Shown: one piece after another, positions 27,232-36,263 of the stretch
Position numbering within the stretch: the stretch's first letter is position 1
Layout: every line of letters starts with the position of its first letter
From: an uncultured Eubacteriales bacterium
Lineage (GTDB): Bacteria > Bacillota > Clostridia > Oscillospirales > Acutalibacteraceae
Reading direction: 5' to 3'
NCBI GenBank assembly: GCA_949422855.1
Contig: CASPLG010000001.1
Location: 1 to 64,000 of the forward strand
Length of the DNA: 64,000 bases
The notes under the pieces: generated by a model
Told to the model about the DNA's origin: nothing
Seen by the model: only the letters and a program-made list of their open reading frames with translations
Databases searched by the model: none
Program-made: the position numbers and the translations under genes

Positions 27232-27322
27232 AGAATAAGAATAAAAATTATCAAAACCAAACTTAGTCTTTTCAATTACTGCGTCGATAACTACAGGCGT
27301 AAAATTTACCTCTCTTTTACTC

Positions 27323-27541
27323 TCAAATTACATCCACATTATAACTGTCAGGCTCGATTATCTCATATTTATGTTCCTTAAATTCCCTTATAGCTATATT
27401 TACCGCCTTTTCCGTGATCGGTTCTCCTCTTAAATACGCTTCATCCGTTATTTTCCTAGCTCTCTTAGCTACCGCTACAGCGAGCGCATACTTACTTTTT
27501 TTTCCGCTGAGCATGTCGTCTATTGACAAAACTCTACCCAT
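27323..27541 (-). CDS. rpoZ: RNA polymerase omega subunit
   Basis: 72 residues from the ATG at 27541 (GAGGTG 7 bases upstream). MGRVLSIDDMLSGKKSKYAL and VAVAKRARKITDEA give the omega fold that clamps the beta' C terminus. It overlaps the end of gmk by 8 bases. The gmk-rpoZ-priA order is standard in Firmicutes. Confidence 0.93.
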   Translation of the reverse strand: MGRVLSIDDMLSGKKSKYALAVAVAKRARKITDEAYLRGEPITEKAVNIAIREFKEHKYEIIEPDSYNVDVI

Positions 27542-28151
27542 TTTTAAGCACCTCATCTATAATATAATTTGAACTCTTAACTCTCATATGTTCAGCTTCC
27601 ACAATCTTTAGTATATCCTCTACACACCCTTCCAGAGAATCATTAACCACTATATAATCATAATCCCTAGAGCATTCTATTTCCTCCCGAGCCCGGCGAA
27701 GCCTCTTTTCTATAACTTCATGATTATCAGATCCACGCCTGCTAAGCCTTTCTCTCAGCACCTCCATCGATGGCGGTAGTATAAAAATACTAACCGCATC
27801 GGGATAACTCTTCTTTACCTTTACTTTTCCCTCAACTTCTATCTCTAAAATTACGTCTCTGCCCTTAGAAATCATGTCAAAAACGTTTGCCTTAGGTGTA
27901 CCATAAAAATTACCACAATATTCTGCATACTCCAAAAACTCTGATTTTTCAGCTCTGCGCCGGAATTCATTGCTTTGGATAAAAAAATAGTCAATGCCTT
28001 CTTTTTCCCCGCTGCGAGGTTCCCTTGTCGTCACAGATACAGAAAGCTCGAATCTTTCGGACTCTTTCATAAGTTTCTTTATAACCGTATCCTTGCCGGT
28101 TCCTGAGGCCCCCGATAAAATGACAAGGAGACCTCGATAGCCAATATCCAA
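27534..28151 (-). CDS. gmk: Guanylate kinase
   Basis: About 205 residues. It converts GMP to GDP. P-loop LSGASGTGKDTVIKKL, GMP-binding VSVTTREPRSGEKEGIDYFF, then EYAEYCGNFYGTP, ILEIEVEGKVKVKKSYPDAV and RLSRRGSDNHE appear in family order. The P-loop has Asp (GKDT) where GKG/ST is more usual. There is no ATG; TTG at 28151 follows GGAGAGGAG and is preferred over TTG at 28172. It begins within a few bases of the remA stop and overlaps rpoZ. Confidence 0.94.
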   Translation of the reverse strand: MDIGYRGLLVILSGASGTGKDTVIKKLMKESERFELSVSVTTREPRSGEKEGIDYFFIQSNEFRRRAEKSEFLEYAEYCGNFYGTPKANVFDMISKGRDVILEIEVEGKVKVKKSYPDAVSIFILPPSMEVLRERLSRRGSDNHEVIEKRLRRAREEIECSRDYDYIVVNDSLEGCVEDILKIVEAEHMRVKSSNYIIDEVLKNG

Positions 28152-28152
28152 A

Positions 28153-28416
28153 TCAGAAATTCTCCTCTCCAATCGAATTATCTTCCCTCATAACCCTATT
28201 TTCAAGCAATTCAGGTCTAAGTGCCGATATTACAACATGTCCGCTGTCCATAACTATCACTGACTGGGTCTTCCTCCCGCATGTCGCATCAATCAACTCC
28301 CCCGAATTCTTACCGTCCTTTATTATTCTCTTCACAGGAGCCGCATCAGGAGCGAGGATAGAGACAATCTTGTCTAGAGAAACCATATTACCAAAGCCGA
28401 TATTAAGTACCCTCAA
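28153..28416 (-). CDS. remA: RemA-like extracellular matrix regulator (DUF370)
   Basis: 87 residues. VLNIGFGNMVSLDKIVSILA...APVKRIIKDGKNSGELIDAT and SVIVMDSGHVVISALRPEL match RemA, a DNA-wrapping activator of biofilm matrix genes in Bacillus. The start is TTG at 28416 with AGGGG 7 bases upstream; an upstream ATG lies at the very 3' end of tRNA-Cys and would give an unlikely extension. In Bacillus remA likewise precedes gmk-rpoZ. Here it follows the tRNA genes by 36 bases, so read-through from their promoter is plausible. Confidence 0.93.
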   Translation of the reverse strand: MRVLNIGFGNMVSLDKIVSILAPDAAPVKRIIKDGKNSGELIDATCGRKTQSVIVMDSGHVVISALRPELLENRVMREDNSIGEENF

Positions 28417-28451
28417 AAATATTCCCCTCAGTAAAAACCTAATATAAATCA

Positions 28452-28526
<75 letters not shown>

Positions 28527-28542
28527 ATGAGAAACACAAAAA

Positions 28543-28618
28543 TGGAGCGGATGACGAGGCTCGAACTCGCTACCTCCACCTTGGCAAGGTGGCGCTCTAC
28601 CAGATGAGCTACATCCGC
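28543..28618 (-). tRNA. tRNA-Gly (GCC)
   Basis: Acceptor GCGGATG/CATCCGC, anticodon GCC in the loop of the CACCT/AGGTG stem, T-loop GTTCGAGCC, encoded CCA. Confidence 0.96.
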
Positions 28619-28627
28619 AAAATTAAG

Positions 28628-28703
<76 letters not shown>

Positions 28704-28709
28704 AAAATA

Positions 28710-28786
28710 TGGCGACCCGAAACGGGCTCGAACCGTCGACCTCTAGCGTGACAGGCTAGCGTTCTAACCAACTGAACTACCGGGCC
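28710..28786 (-). tRNA. tRNA-Asp (GTC)
   Basis: Acceptor GGCCCGG pairing with TCGGGTC, anticodon loop CTGTCAC (GTC), T-loop GTTCGAGCC, encoded CCA. Confidence 0.96.
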
Positions 28787-28791
28787 ACAAA

Positions 28792-28868
28792 TGGTGGGAA
28801 CAACAGGACTCGAACCTGTGACCCCTTGCTTGTAAGGCAAGTGCTCTAACCAACTGAGCTATGCTCCC
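28792..28868 (-). tRNA. tRNA-Val (TAC)
   Basis: Acceptor GGGAGCA pairing with TGTTCCC, anticodon loop CTTACAA (TAC), T-loop GTTCGAGTC, encoded CCA. First gene of the cluster. Confidence 0.96.
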
Positions 28869-28909
28869 TTGAGTCACGTTCACCGTCTTGATGAACCACA
28901 ACACATCTA

Positions 28910-28938
28910 ATCTTACCATTGACTCCCCTGCTTGTCAA
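28910..28938 (-). promoter_or_regulatory. Promoter of the tRNA operon
   Basis: Minus strand TTGACA (28933-28938), 17 bases, TAAGAT (28910-28915), about 42 bases before tRNA-Val. It may also feed remA-gmk-rpoZ-priA. Confidence 0.8.
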
Positions 28939-29105
28939 CACTTTTTTTTATTTTGTAAAGATGCACAAAACAATTCATGTCTTGCCTGGTGTATTTTCTG
29001 TTTTTCACCTCTACTTTATTATATAGATTTTCTCTGATATGTGTGAAAACAAATTCTGTGATTTCCTAAAATATCCACCTATTCATAGGTCGCACGCCGG
29101 ACACA

Positions 29106-30104
29106 TTACAACCCGCGTCTGCGTCTTTCTCCTTTTTTCTGCCTTATATCTTCACCGTAAAATTCATATATGGCACTCTCGCCAAGTATCCTAGATGCCA
29201 TACGTTCTGTATAATTATTTGCTATTTCAGCAATATCTAAATTAGTACTTATTATAGTGGGTTTTGACGATAAAATTCTGGAGTTCACTATATTGTAAAT
29301 TGCTGAGTTTGAAAATTGCGTCAAAAATTCACTCCCCAGATCATCTATTATCAATAAATCACAATTAATAAAATGCTGCTCACTCCCGGAATATACTTCC
29401 AAATTCTTAAATCTTTCCTTTTCAAGACACGAAACCATATTAGGAGCCGAAACATAAATGACAGCAAATCCATTATTTATAACCGTATTGGCAATTGCAA
29501 GAGAAAGATGCGTTTTACCTAAACCTGTACCACCCTTCATAAGTATGCTGCGAGATTTAAGGCTAAAATTATCTGCGTAATCTACACACGCTCTGAATAT
29601 CGCATTCATATGCTCTCTTGGGGATGGCATATTTTCTTCATAACGAATGTCAGAATAATAATCAAGCGAAAATGTTTCAAACGTAGACAAACTAAGAGGA
29701 GAAAGTTTATTTACGTCGTTATACACCTGTTTTTTCATTAAATTTTTCATACATTCGCACATTTTCCCGTCTATAAAGCCCTTGTCTTTGCATTCATTGC
29801 ACCTATGATGAAGTTCTAAATAATTCTCGGGAAAATTAAAATTCGCAATAATTTCTTTTAATCTTTCTTGCAACTTAAAGTTTCTTTCCCTCAGATGTTG
29901 CACTTCCTCACTGACATTTGCCCCGCAAACAACAGCTTTTGCCACTTTTAAAGCGGTAAATGCCAGTTCCTTCTCTATTTCTCTAGCCTCGGGAACACGA
30001 CGGTACAAAACGGATTTTCTGAACTCCAAATCTTCCTGAGACTTTTTACGAAATTCATAAAGTTGACTTTCTGCTTTGTCATAGATTTCCTTGTTATACT
30101 TCAT
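29106..30104 (-). CDS. dnaI: DnaI/DnaC-like helicase loader ATPase
   Basis: 332 residues. A helical N-terminal part with a Cys cluster (HHRCNECKDKGFIDGKMCEC, about 118-137) precedes an AAA+ domain: Walker A LMKGGTGLGKTHLSLAIANT, LLIIDDLGSEF and STNLDIAEI with the arginine finger region ERMASRIL. It loads the DnaB helicase at origins. It overlaps the upstream dnaD gene by four bases, a replication-initiation pair found in Firmicutes. Confidence 0.9.
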   Translation of the reverse strand: MKYNKEIYDKAESQLYEFRKKSQEDLEFRKSVLYRRVPEAREIEKELAFTALKVAKAVVCGANVSEEVQHLRERNFKLQERLKEIIANFNFPENYLELHHRCNECKDKGFIDGKMCECMKNLMKKQVYNDVNKLSPLSLSTFETFSLDYYSDIRYEENMPSPREHMNAIFRACVDYADNFSLKSRSILMKGGTGLGKTHLSLAIANTVINNGFAVIYVSAPNMVSCLEKERFKNLEVYSGSEQHFINCDLLIIDDLGSEFLTQFSNSAIYNIVNSRILSSKPTIISTNLDIAEIANNYTERMASRILGESAIYEFYGEDIRQKKGERRRRGL

Positions 30105-31123
30105 GGCCTTTTCCTGCTTCCAAAACGAATTTCATCAAATATATTATAATTTTTCTTGTATTTTTCTATATCATACGTCGGTTTTTTGCTCTTGTCCGTA
30201 GACTTTAACTTAGCCTTTTTTTGTTGCTGTAGTCGCACCTGCTCTAATGTGTATATTTTCCCACTATGCCATCTAGATATTATACTGTCCATGTACTTTA
30301 AAATATATTTGCCATTTGAATTTACGCATATTTCGTAGGCCTCTTTTATCATGTCCTCTTCATATCCCCATAAATTATACCAACGATTTATACATTCCTC
30401 TTCTTTGCCCGTAGGACGTCTCTGCATACCTATGATGTTTTCGAAGGCTGCCCATGATTTCCAAAATTGACCTAAAGACTTTATCTTTTTTTCTGCACTT
30501 TCGATTGTGTCTATACCTTCAGACGCCCAAGAAATTCCTACGGTCTCTATGTATCTCATATTCCCCTTCCCGACGCTCACGGCGTACTGTATTATCATTA
30601 GTATAACATCTATAGGTAGTCCTTCGTTGTCCATAAGCGTTATTAATACAGCACTGTCCCCCGGAGATATTAGTCTGCCCAGTATAACCTCAGCCTCTTG
30701 AAGCAAAAACGCTACATCTTTAGAACTTTTCGTCCTCTCGGCTACATATGAACTACCGGGTTTTAACGTTCTTGACAAAGCTCGGGGTCTATTCTTTGCA
30801 GTATTGTTTATCCCCGATGAAACACCTTTAGGCATGTCGTTATTTAGAGTATTTGCTCTTTCATCCCCTGCAGTTATTACCCCGGCACAACACCTTAATA
30901 TTCCTGCATCCGCCCAATATTCCAAAGAATCTTTTACGTCTTCCCTATCAAGAGAAAGAGACTCGGCAATACCTTCATCCGAAAATTCCCGCCCTGAATT
31001 TCTCAGTATCCACAATAAAACTTTAAGCTGGGCAGAACCGGCAAGTTTTAAATGTTTATCCACAACCGACGAGGGTACCGCAAAAACAGCCCCCCATTCC
31101 CCTAATTTTATACAATACGACAA
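30101..31123 (-). CDS. dnaD: DnaD-domain replication initiation protein
   Basis: 340 residues. An N-terminal winged helix (LKVLLWILRNSGREFSDEGI, then LSLDREDVKDSLEYWADAGI) and two DnaD-like helical domains (about 140-205 and 235-310) can be read. The second has INRWYNLWGYEEDMIKEAYE and the ending MDSIISRWHSGKIYTLEQV, the YxxxIxxxW signature of the DnaB/DnaD superfamily. It remodels DNA and recruits the helicase loader. The start is TTG with GGAGGG 6 bases upstream. Confidence 0.9.
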   Translation of the reverse strand: MSYCIKLGEWGAVFAVPSSVVDKHLKLAGSAQLKVLLWILRNSGREFSDEGIAESLSLDREDVKDSLEYWADAGILRCCAGVITAGDERANTLNNDMPKGVSSGINNTAKNRPRALSRTLKPGSSYVAERTKSSKDVAFLLQEAEVILGRLISPGDSAVLITLMDNEGLPIDVILMIIQYAVSVGKGNMRYIETVGISWASEGIDTIESAEKKIKSLGQFWKSWAAFENIIGMQRRPTGKEEECINRWYNLWGYEEDMIKEAYEICVNSNGKYILKYMDSIISRWHSGKIYTLEQVRLQQQKKAKLKSTDKSKKPTYDIEKYKKNYNIFDEIRFGSRKRP

Positions 31124-31154
31124 TACATACCCTCCAGCATTTTTATAATCTTAA

Positions 31155-31183
31155 ATTATAACACAATAAACCCCTTAATACAA
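31155..31183 (-). promoter_or_regulatory. Promoter of dnaD-dnaI
   Basis: Minus strand TTGTAT (31178-31183), 17 bases, TATAAT (31155-31160), about 32 bases before the dnaD start. Confidence 0.7.
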
Positions 31184-31214
31184 AGGTAACTTAAAAGACA
31201 AATCCTCCTCAAAG

Positions 31215-33830
31215 CTAACTCGACTGTGCAGCAGCGAGCCGTGCAGCAGGGACTCTGAATGGGGAACACGAAACATAATCTATCCCCAGACTATTTAGAA
31301 ATTTAATTGATTCCGGGTCTCCACCATGCTCTCCACATACACCGAGCTTTAAATTAGGATTAGATTTTTTCCCCAATAAACAAGCTGTTTTCATAAGGCT
31401 CCCCACACCCTCGACGTCAAGGTGTTCAAATGGGTCAAACTCCAGTATTTTATTCTTATAGTAGTACCCTAAGAATTTAGAGGCATCATCACGGCTAAAC
31501 CCAAACGTCATTTGAGTCAGGTCGTTTGTGCCAAAACTGAAAAAATCCGCTTCCTTGGCGATTTTATCCGCAGTAAGTGCAGCCCTGGGGATTTCTATCA
31601 TTGTGCCTATTTTATATTTCATATCAACCCCGGATTGGTTTATCAGCAAATCAGCTGTTTTTTTGACTATATCCTTAATAAATTTTAATTCCTTTACATC
31701 CCCGACCAGAGGAACCATAATCTCCGGTGTAATACGGTAACTTGTATTTTCCTTCATCACTCCTATGGCAGCACCGATTATCGCTGAGGTTTGCATCTGT
31801 GCTATTTCCGGGTACGATATTGCTAACCTGCATCCACGGTGTCCCATCATTGGATTGACCTCCTTTATGGCGTCTATAGTGGAGCAGAGTTTTTGTTCAG
31901 CAATTTTTAGGTTTTTAGCAAGCTGTTTTATTTCACCGTCGTTTTTAGGAATGAATTCGTGCAGCGGAGGGTCTAAAAGACGTATAGTCATAGGCAGCCC
32001 CTTTAATTCAGAAAACATATCCACAAAATCTTTCTTTTGGTATGGAAGGAGTTTATTTAGCGCAATTTTTCTCTCATTTTCATCCTGGGCGACAATCATT
32101 TCTCTGACAGCATTTATTCTGTCTCCCTCAAAAAACATATGTTCTGTTCGACACAGCCCTATACCCTCTGCACCAAATTTTATGGCCTGCTTTACATCTT
32201 TGGGAGTATCCGCATTGGCAAAGACCTTCAATCTTCGCTTCGAATCAGCCCATTTAAGGAATTTTTCCAAGCTCTTAGAAATCTCAGCATCAACAGTCGG
32301 TATAGCTTCGTCATATACATATCCCGTGGAACCGTCCAGTGATATTATATCGCCCTCATTTACAATTTTCCCGCCCAATTTAAAGCTTTTATCCTCTACA
32401 TTTATTTCAGTTTTACTGCACCCCGAAACACAGCATTTACCCATCCCCCGTGCCACAACTGCGGCATGTGATGTCATCCCGCCATGCACCGTCAATATAC
32501 CCTCCGATACCTGCATACCTTTTATATCCTCCGGAGAAGTTTCACGGCGAACTAAAATTGCCTTTTCACCCCTTGAGCGCAAGTTCTCAGCAGACCGTGC
32601 TGTAAATACAACTTTTCCGCATGCAGCACCGGGAGATGCTGCTAAGCCTTTTCCAATTGGTCTTGCTTTTTTAAGTTTTTCACAATCAAACCGGCTGTGA
32701 AGCAATGAAGTTACCTGGTTCGCAGTCACGCGCAAAATAGCCTCCTCTTTGGATATTTTTCCTTCATCCACCATATCAAGTGCAATCTTTAAGGCAGCCG
32801 GAGCGGTGCGTTTCCCTGTGCGTGTCTGCAGCATATATAATTTGCCGTTTTCTATTGTAAATTCCATATCCTGCATGTCCCCATAGTGCTCTTCAAGTCG
32901 GCGTGCAATACCGGCGAATTGATTGTAAACATCCGGCATAACAGATTTCATGGCCTCCAGCGAGGATGGGGTTCTTATCCCTGCAACAACGTCCTCCCCC
33001 TGTGCATTCATAAGGTATTCCCCAAATAATTCATTTTCACCGGTCGAGGGATTCCTGCTAAACGCAACTCCCGTACCTGAATTACTCCCGAGATTGCCGA
33101 AAACCATCATTTGGACATTAACTGCAGTCCCCCAGCTGTAGGGTATACCGTTCATCTTTCTGTAAACATCGGCACGGGGGTTATCCCAGGAGCGAAAAAC
33201 AGCTTTTATTGACTCTATTAATTGTGTCTTTGGCTCCTGCGGAAAATCAGCATTTATCTGTTCTTTGTATATATTTTTAAACCTCTTTACAAGCCATTTT
33301 AAGTCCTCTACTTTCATCTCAGTATCCGATTTAATACTGCGTTTTTTCTTTAGACTGTCAATTTCATCCTCGAACAGAGATTTTGGAATTCCCTTTACAA
33401 CATCCGAAAACATTTGAATAAAACGTCTGAAAGAATCATAGGCAAACCACATATTTTGAGTTAAATTGCAAAGCCCTTCCACAACTTCGTCATTTATACC
33501 CAGATTAAGTATTGTATCCATCATACCGGGCATTGAGGCTCTTGAACCGGAACGTACAGACAGTAAAAGAGGTGAGGCTGCATTCCCTAATTTTTTACCC
33601 GACAGTTCCTCAATTTTATATACATATTCCATAATCTGCGTTTGTATATATTCAGAAAGCTGCTTATCGTTTTTATAATATTCACAGCAGGCCTCGGTAG
33701 ATATGGTAAATCCACAGGGAACAGGCATGCCCAAAGACGTCATCTCAGCAAGATTTGCACCCTTTCCTCCAAGAATTTCTTTCATGCTGCTTTTGCCCTC
33801 GGAAAATAAATATATATACTTCTTTCGCAT
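31215..33830 (-). CDS. ppdK: Pyruvate, phosphate dikinase
   Basis: 871 residues, normal length. Domains in order: N-terminal ATP-grasp (KKYIYLFSEGKSSMKEILGG, LLSVRSGSRASMPGMMDTIL), the swivelling phosphohistidine domain (LTVHGGMTSHAAVVARGMGK with the catalytic His) and the C-terminal PEP/pyruvate barrel (GLCRTEHMFF, SFGTNDLTQMTFGFSRDD, VCGEHGGDP). It interconverts PEP and pyruvate with PPi, typical of anaerobic glycolysis in Clostridia. The ATG at 33830 with a GGGGG site is chosen over an upstream start. Confidence 0.97.
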   Translation of the reverse strand: MRKKYIYLFSEGKSSMKEILGGKGANLAEMTSLGMPVPCGFTISTEACCEYYKNDKQLSEYIQTQIMEYVYKIEELSGKKLGNAASPLLLSVRSGSRASMPGMMDTILNLGINDEVVEGLCNLTQNMWFAYDSFRRFIQMFSDVVKGIPKSLFEDEIDSLKKKRSIKSDTEMKVEDLKWLVKRFKNIYKEQINADFPQEPKTQLIESIKAVFRSWDNPRADVYRKMNGIPYSWGTAVNVQMMVFGNLGSNSGTGVAFSRNPSTGENELFGEYLMNAQGEDVVAGIRTPSSLEAMKSVMPDVYNQFAGIARRLEEHYGDMQDMEFTIENGKLYMLQTRTGKRTAPAALKIALDMVDEGKISKEEAILRVTANQVTSLLHSRFDCEKLKKARPIGKGLAASPGAACGKVVFTARSAENLRSRGEKAILVRRETSPEDIKGMQVSEGILTVHGGMTSHAAVVARGMGKCCVSGCSKTEINVEDKSFKLGGKIVNEGDIISLDGSTGYVYDEAIPTVDAEISKSLEKFLKWADSKRRLKVFANADTPKDVKQAIKFGAEGIGLCRTEHMFFEGDRINAVREMIVAQDENERKIALNKLLPYQKKDFVDMFSELKGLPMTIRLLDPPLHEFIPKNDGEIKQLAKNLKIAEQKLCSTIDAIKEVNPMMGHRGCRLAISYPEIAQMQTSAIIGAAIGVMKENTSYRITPEIMVPLVGDVKELKFIKDIVKKTADLLINQSGVDMKYKIGTMIEIPRAALTADKIAKEADFFSFGTNDLTQMTFGFSRDDASKFLGYYYKNKILEFDPFEHLDVEGVGSLMKTACLLGKKSNPNLKLGVCGEHGGDPESIKFLNSLGIDYVSCSPFRVPAARLAAAQSS

Positions 33831-34082
33831 AACGTTACCCCCGCATTTTTCAAAAAATATTGTATTCACTTATAAATTTTATTAATATGTATTGATATAC
33901 AGCGCCGGATATAATTGTAACAATATGAATGGCATATTTCTACTAATTATCTGATAAATTTTAAATTATTTATTTTATAACGGAAAATTTTCAGTCTCTA
34001 GCATGACAATACTTGCAAAAATTTGTTGTATATTATATCATTAGTTCAAGATAATTTGGCAGTGAATTGTTTTTTAAAGGTG

Positions 34083-35132
34083 GTGGATGTCTGCTTGTCT
34101 AATCAGTGCTGCATTGTTCTTGCTGCCGGTGAAGGTCGGAGAATGAATACTGATGTGCCCAAAGTCCTTGCGGATGTCTTATTTAAGCCTATGCTCGGAT
34201 GGGTTCTGGATGCGGTATCAAAAAGCAATGTCAAGGATATATGCGTTGTAGAGGGGTTCAAACACGAGGTTGTGCAAAAATACATAGAAAGTTTGGACAT
34301 AAAATGCGAAAGCGTTATACAAACCGAAAGAAAAGGTACCGCTCATGCTGTTATGACAGCTGAAAATTTCCTCAAAAAAAGAAGCGGCGGAGATGTATTG
34401 GTATTAGGCGGAGACTCTCCTTTTATCGACCGGCAAACTATTTTGGACTCATATGAACAACACAAAACAGATAAAAATTCAGCAACTATAATTTCCTCAA
34501 AAGTCGAAAATCCGTTCGGATACGGGCGAATTGTTAGAAATTCTCCTCAGAATTCGGTTGTCGCTATTGTCGAGGAAAGCGACGCCAGTGCCGGACAAAA
34601 AATGATAAATGAAATAAATTCTGGAGCGTATTGGTTTAAAATTGGCGATTTGCTATCCCAACTCTTTAAAATATCAAATAACACATCTCAGCAAGAGTTC
34701 TATTTAACTTCTATAGTTAAATTGTTAATAGACCAGGGGTTCAGAGTTAATGCATTTGAGGCCGAAACTTCCGATATTGTGCTTGGTGCCAATGATTTGC
34801 TGCAGCTTGAAAACTTAAATAGAATTGCAAGAAATAAAATCTTGGACAGATTAATTCGTGAGGGGGTTAATATCCCCTGTCGTGATGGGGTGATTGTGGA
34901 ACAAGATGTTGTTATACATAGGGGAGCAACCATTCTGCCCAATACTATGATTTTTGGAAAATCCATAATCTACCCAGGTGCAGTAATTGGTCCGAATTCT
35001 CAGGTTATAAACAGCAGGGTAGGTGAAAATGTGAATTTTAATTCCAGCTATTGCATAAATACTGTTATACCTGATAATAAATTCATTCATCCTTTTACAT
35101 GTTTTAATGATAGTTTTACGTGTTCTCTTTAA
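34083..35132 (+). CDS. glmU: GlmU-type N-acetylglucosamine-1-phosphate uridyltransferase, C-terminally truncated
   Basis: About 349 residues against roughly 455 for bifunctional GlmU. The pyrophosphorylase domain is complete: CCIVLAAGEGRRMNTDVPKV, the GTAHAV uridine site, VLGGDSPFI, GYGRIVR, ISDIVEE-like VAIVEESDA and INSGAYWF. The left-handed beta-helix is only about three coils long and the frame ends NDSFTCSL, without the acetyl-CoA site or catalytic His of the acetyltransferase domain. So it should make UDP-sugar but not acetylate. Start by position: GTG at 34083 or TTG at 34095, both behind AAAGGTGG. It heads the glmU-prs-pth-mfd order known from Bacillus (gcaD-prs-spoVC-mfd). Confidence 0.88.
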   Translation: MDVCLSNQCCIVLAAGEGRRMNTDVPKVLADVLFKPMLGWVLDAVSKSNVKDICVVEGFKHEVVQKYIESLDIKCESVIQTERKGTAHAVMTAENFLKKRSGGDVLVLGGDSPFIDRQTILDSYEQHKTDKNSATIISSKVENPFGYGRIVRNSPQNSVVAIVEESDASAGQKMINEINSGAYWFKIGDLLSQLFKISNNTSQQEFYLTSIVKLLIDQGFRVNAFEAETSDIVLGANDLLQLENLNRIARNKILDRLIREGVNIPCRDGVIVEQDVVIHRGATILPNTMIFGKSIIYPGAVIGPNSQVINSRVGENVNFNSSYCINTVIPDNKFIHPFTCFNDSFTCSL

Positions 35133-35187
35133 AAAACACTTGAACATGTTAAAAATATAATTTTTTGTTTTTAGGAGGAAATATATT

Positions 35188-36147
35188 ATGAATTCCCATG
35201 GCAAGGATATTAAGGTCTTTACAGCAAATTCCAACCCCGATGTAGCTAAAGGTATTGTAGATATACTTGGGATTTCCCTTGGAAAATCTGAAACCACCAC
35301 ATTTAGCGACGGTGAAATCTCAATTTCACTGTGCGAGTCCGTAAGAGGGTCAGATTGCTTTATTGTGCAGTCTACCTGTTCCCCGGTAAACAACAATCTT
35401 ATGGAACTGCTGATTATGATTGATGCCATGAAAAGGGCTTCTGCCGCTAGAATTACAGCAGTTATACCCTATTTCGGGTATGCACGCCAAGACCGAAAGT
35501 CAAAATCACGTGACCCAATATCAGCTAAATTGGTAGCCGATTTGATAACTACCGCCGGTGCCGACAGAGTATTAACTATGGATTTGCATGTCCCGCAAAT
35601 AGAAGGATTTTTTAATATCCCGGTTGACCACCTTATAGGCTCGCCTTTGCTTGCGTCGTTTATAAAAAATGTCGATGGTTTCGACCCCGATGAATTCACT
35701 GTCCTGGCACCGGATTTGGGGTCTATCACAAGGGCAAGACAGTTTGCAACACGTCTGGGCTGCCCTCTGGCACTGATTGACAAGAGACGGCAGAGAGCTA
35801 ATGTAAGTGAAGTCGTAAACATTATAGGAGACGTAAAAGATAAGAAAATAATTTTAGTAGATGATATAATCGACACCGCCGGAACTATCTGTAATGCAGC
35901 GGAGGCTATAGTAAATATAGGTGGTGCCAAAGAAATATATGCCTATGCCACACATGCGGTTTTATCCGGACAAGCAATAGAAAGACTGGAAAAAAGTCTA
36001 ATCAAAAAAGTTATTTTGTTGGATACCATCCCCATCCCGGAGGAAAAAATGCTAAGTAAATTTGAAATTTTACATGTAGCTCCTCTCTTCGCCGAAGCTA
36101 TACGGAGAATATACATAGACGGCCCGGTCTCATCAATATGTGACTAG
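35188..36147 (+). CDS. prs: Ribose-phosphate pyrophosphokinase
   Basis: 319 residues. It makes PRPP from ribose-5-phosphate and ATP. Key segments: FSDGEISISLCESVRG, YFGYARQDRKSKSRDPISAK (catalytic loop with the ATP-binding Arg), MDLHVPQIEGFF and the PRPP loop IILVDDIIDTAGTI (about 219-232). AGGAGG lies upstream of the ATG. It feeds hpt and other PRPP users. Confidence 0.98.
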   Translation: MNSHGKDIKVFTANSNPDVAKGIVDILGISLGKSETTTFSDGEISISLCESVRGSDCFIVQSTCSPVNNNLMELLIMIDAMKRASAARITAVIPYFGYARQDRKSKSRDPISAKLVADLITTAGADRVLTMDLHVPQIEGFFNIPVDHLIGSPLLASFIKNVDGFDPDEFTVLAPDLGSITRARQFATRLGCPLALIDKRRQRANVSEVVNIIGDVKDKKIILVDDIIDTAGTICNAAEAIVNIGGAKEIYAYATHAVLSGQAIERLEKSLIKKVILLDTIPIPEEKMLSKFEILHVAPLFAEAIRRIYIDGPVSSICD

Positions 36148-36263
36148 AATTACCTCGAAAAAATATTTGGACAGTATATCAAAAATACTCGTTGGAAGGG
36201 TTTTTGTCTAAATAAAACCCGATGGTTTTATACTTAGAAAGTTTATAAAGAGGGCATGTTGAT

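Noticed and set aside
31765..32700. 311-codon plus-strand open frame
   Set aside because: Shadow of ppdK; no domain pattern and the opposite strand has a complete conserved enzyme.
34336..34346. GGTACCGC string like a T-box element
   Set aside because: It lies inside the glmU coding region (GTAHAV motif) and lacks other T-box elements.
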